Source: Cladochytrium replicatum
Lineage: Eukaryota > Chytridiomycota > Chytridiomycetes > Cladochytriales > Cladochytriaceae
Length of the DNA stretch: 64,000 nucleotides
Reading direction: 5' to 3'
Assembly: GCA_025526935.1 (NCBI GenBank)
Contig: JAHLKD010000019.1
Location: forward strand, 62,001 to 126,000
The translations under genes were made by a program, and so were the position numbers. The notes beneath the pieces are model-generated. The model was given only the letters and a program-made list of their open reading frames with translations, was not told the origin of the DNA and ran no database searches. Shown here piece after piece: positions 61,455 to 64,000 of the stretch (position 1 is the first letter of the stretch; each line of letters opens with the position of its first letter).

Positions 61455-61770
61455 AAGTAGGCAGCGTGAAAGTTATTCTGTGGGCCGGGAAAGCGCACTC
61501 TTGGGCACACATTTTGTAACAACAAGATTGGACTCTTTATGTAATGTAAGACATGTTAATGCAATCTTTCGAGCCCACGTTCCACAGCCGTCCCGGTCGG
61601 AGGCTCCACTTTCCCGATAAGTACCTTTTGTCTCGTGATGGTAGATCAGGCCCCGCTAGCAATTTGGAATGTCTCCACACGAATAAAAATAAGATTTTGC
61701 CGGCCCTCGCAGTTAAGAACAACTGTGCAAATCCACAACTCTCTGCAAGTCTCGCATCACAGCTCACATC

Positions 61771-62726
61771 ATGTCTGAAGTTTCAATCCGCTCAGCTGAG
61801 CTTCTGGCGAGGATGGCCAAACCGGCAACTCCAATCCCCTACATTCTCAACCTGTTACAACCAGGGCTGTATATCTTGATCATCCTATTGACAGGTGTCC
61901 CGCTTGCAGTCCGTGAACAATTTCGCAAATGGAGCTTGAGGAGCTGGGTCAACATATTCCACTGGAGGCAGCTGATCTTCGGGCAAGGTTTTGGCGTGCT
62001 TCTGGGCGTTGCGGCTCAACAAAACCTTGGCGTCAAGCGGTCTCTCCTTGGTAGAGCGCATGGAAGAGTGCTGGAGATCGGCGCCGGGAGCGGGGAGAAC
62101 GTAAAGTTTTACAATCCCGACAAGGTATTGCTACTACTACAAGCTCTTACAAATTGCACTGAAACCCCTTTGTTGTTGATCAGATTGGCCAGCTCTACTG
62201 CTTGGAGCCCTTCGACGAGCTCCGGTCAAAGCTTCTGACCGCCCTCTCCAAAGCCAAGCTTGATTCCAAAGCAACCGTGATCGCCGCTGGCCTCTCGCAC
62301 GACCACACCGCACTCGAGTCCGCCGCCATCCACGAATCGTCTCTGGACACCATCGTGCTCGTCCAGGTCCTCTGCTCCATCCCTGACCCAAAGTCTCACC
62401 TCTCGTACCTGCAAAAGCTTCTCAAGCCGGGCGGGCAGATCTTGCTGTACGAGCACGTCGGCTCGGACGATCGTTTCACGAGGTCCTTGCAGCGTTTCTG
62501 GAACCCGCTTTGGAAACGGTGCGCGGGAGGATGCGAGATCGTCCGTGACAGCGCGGATTGGTTCAGAGACATTGGAGGCTGGAAGAGCGTGGATATTCAG
62601 TACCCCTCTGCAGAGGTGAGCAACTAAATGTTGATGTGAATGGGAATCGAATCGTTTTTTGCTTGCTTTCATCAGAACTCGGCGGACCTCTTCCCACATG
62701 CTGTAGCTCGTTTTGTGAAGGCTTGA
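61771..62726 (+). CDS. METTL7-like SAM methyltransferase
   Basis: Class I methyltransferase of the METTL7 (thiol methyltransferase) type, about 270 residues. It has a hydrophobic N-terminal anchor (ILNLLQPGLYILIILLTGVP). SAM-site motif I follows as GRVLEIGAGSGENVKFY, then YCLEPFDELRSKL, LDTIVLVQVLCSIPDP (motif IV) and LLKPGGQILLYEHVGSD (motif VI). The C-terminal RFWNPLWKRCAGGCEIVRDS block is the family marker. Introns are near 62125-62184 and 62616-62674; the last exon ends VARFVKA. It is probably anchored on the ER or lipid droplets. The acceptor is unknown. Confidence 0.85.
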
Positions 62727-63027
62727 GGCAACCCTCCATAACTGACCCCTCATCATTTTATGCATTGCCGCCGCAGTTCATCTATCTCATGTACATAGTG
62801 TGAAAACTGTAGTTAACTCTTATGCTTTCTGAAATCAACTCTGAAGTATATCATTGCAAAGATTGTCCATATCCTGCACGCAAAGCAGTCGTGCGTAGAG
62901 CTCTTTTTTCAAACCACTTCATTGTAGCAACTCTTATTAGAAAATAACCAAACGACCACGGCATACCCAAAAACATAGACTGCAATTGTCAGAAGGAAAA
63001 GAAGCCACAGACTGAATTAAACTTAAA
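62727..63027. other. Intergenic between convergent genes
   Basis: About 300 bp between two 3' ends. It is AT-rich with no recognised gene. Confidence 0.4.
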
Positions 63028-64000
63028 CTATCTCCGACCAAAGCCATCTCTCATGCCGACTTCAACGTCCCTCAAATTGATACCCGCTTCCCCTCCAATG
63101 ACCGATCTCATGTCAGCTCGGTTTCGATACGCTCCGTACGCTGTAGAATTTGTGTCGTCCCTCATGGACAAGATAGAAGACCTACGTCCTGGTCTCCCAG
63201 TTATCTCAGCAACAGGTGGTGGTGCAGGAATCGGTGGTACGAAGGTCGAAGCTCTTCTGAACGCAGAGGTGGAACTTCCGCCCCCTGGCGTGGTCCCCAT
63301 TCCTCCCATAAAGTCTTCGGGGATCATCAAAGGAGCCATCTCGATCCCACCGACAATCTTTCGGACGAGTTGTGCGAGCATCTCGATCTCCTCAATGATG
63401 CTCTGCTGGGCTTGCGCGTACGCGAAGAAGTAAATGTAATCAGCCTTGCGCTTTCGCCTCGCTCGCTTGTCTTGGACCTTCTCGACGGACTCGAGGAGAA
63501 GAGTGTTGCGTGGCGCGAGCTTGACCGTGCCTCCCCCCCGTCGGAGCTTCGGCTCGTTCCCTTTGGTTGGCGTACCGCGCTGAGATTCGAGTAGGTGATG
63601 GTCGCTTTGATAGGAATCAGGAACGATCGCAGCGTCGTCATACGAGGCTGGCCCTTCGACTTCATAACTTGGAGCATCGGCACGAATCTCAAGTGATCCT
63701 CTCGGAGCCATGTCGTGTTGACTGTCGAGAGATCCGCCACTCTGCCACGTTTGCCCAAGACGATGGTCCTCGTCGTCGTTGCTTCGCGCGCCGTAAGCGC
63801 CAAAACTGCTGTCTCGAGGATCTTCTCGATCGGCTAGACTGTCTTGATCGCTGGAATATCTCTCACCTTCTTCGGTGTCAAAGTCCTCCGAATCAGAATA
63901 AATCCCAAAGAGGTCTCCGCTATCTTCGTCCTCTTCTTCTTCGAGGAGCTCTCGAGGACGCCGGCCGTAGTACAACCGCATGCCAAAGATCTTGATAAAC
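63028..64000 (-). CDS. Unidentified protein, C-terminal part (5' end off window)
   Basis: The frame is open from base 64000 down to stop 63028, so only the C-terminus is seen. It begins FIKIFGMRLYYGRRPRELLE, possibly the end of a membrane segment followed by a basic turn. A long acidic, Ser-rich region follows (EEEEDEDSGDLFGIYSDSED). Then come a basic stretch (KRARRKRKADYIYFFAYAQ), a helix with IIEEIEMLAQLVRKIVGGIE, and a Gly/Pro/Ser-rich tail with RRASTF and RRSSIL, possible kinase sites. I do not recognise the family. An in-frame Met at 63981 is probably internal. Confidence 0.6.
   Translation of the reverse strand, partial: FIKIFGMRLYYGRRPRELLEEEEDEDSGDLFGIYSDSEDFDTEEGERYSSDQDSLADREDPRDSSFGAYGARSNDDEDHRLGQTWQSGGSLDSQHDMAPRGSLEIRADAPSYEVEGPASYDDAAIVPDSYQSDHHLLESQRGTPTKGNEPKLRRGGGTVKLAPRNTLLLESVEKVQDKRARRKRKADYIYFFAYAQAQQSIIEEIEMLAQLVRKIVGGIEMAPLMIPEDFMGGMGTTPGGGSSTSAFRRASTFVPPIPAPPPVAEITGRPGRRSSILSMRDDTNSTAYGAYRNRADMRSVIGGEAGINLRDVEVGMRDGFGRR

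Overview
This window reads as nuclear DNA of an early-diverging, flagellated (zoosporic, chytrid-like) fungus. Genes carry many short GT-AG introns, often 50-100 bp, and are packed on both strands. A BBS1 gene argues for a lineage that still builds a cilium, and a large WD-repeat gene fits the same picture. The lineage call is an inference from gene content; no rRNA or other marker is present.

Left part (1-13.6 kb). A minus-strand multidomain redox gene runs off the left edge. It joins an animal-type haem peroxidase, a DOMON domain, a cytochrome b561 membrane core, a cytochrome b5 domain and an NADH-cytochrome b5 reductase-like module. It is divergent from a gamma-glutamyltransferase. Then come a membrane acyltransferase with a decayed tandem copy of its 3' end, and BBS1.

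Middle-left (13.7-30 kb). A DDX21-type nucleolar RNA helicase, a lysine-rich conserved nuclear-type protein head-to-head with an F-box gene, a second F-box/LRR-like gene and a secreted two-domain fasciclin protein lie here. They are followed by a decayed stretch (23-26.7 kb) with CK1/VRK-like kinase fragments on opposite strands and a frame-broken BTB/T1-like gene. A small fungal family protein and a SCAMP follow.

Middle-right (30-41 kb). Three large housekeeping genes on the plus strand: CDC48/p97, a PDAT/LCAT-family acyltransferase with an N-terminal DEK_C-like domain, and glutamine-rich TAF12.

Repeat block (41-48.6 kb). AT-rich, gene-poor sequence with Ty3/gypsy-like gag-integrase relics in inverted orientation, a Ty1/copia RNase H remnant, LTR-like pieces and short tandem duplications.

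Right part (48.7-64 kb). A voltage-gated proton channel (Hv1 type), a disrupted ribosomal eL28 gene, an ACC-synthase-like aminotransferase, a long AT-rich WD-repeat gene divergent from a two-HMG-box protein with a mitochondrial-type leader, a METTL7-like methyltransferase, and an unidentified gene running off the right edge.

The observation most worth following is the peroxidase-DOMON-b561-b5-b5R fusion. It looks like a complete transmembrane electron path from cytosolic NAD(P)H to an extracellular peroxidase-fold domain, and its distal haem motif is altered.
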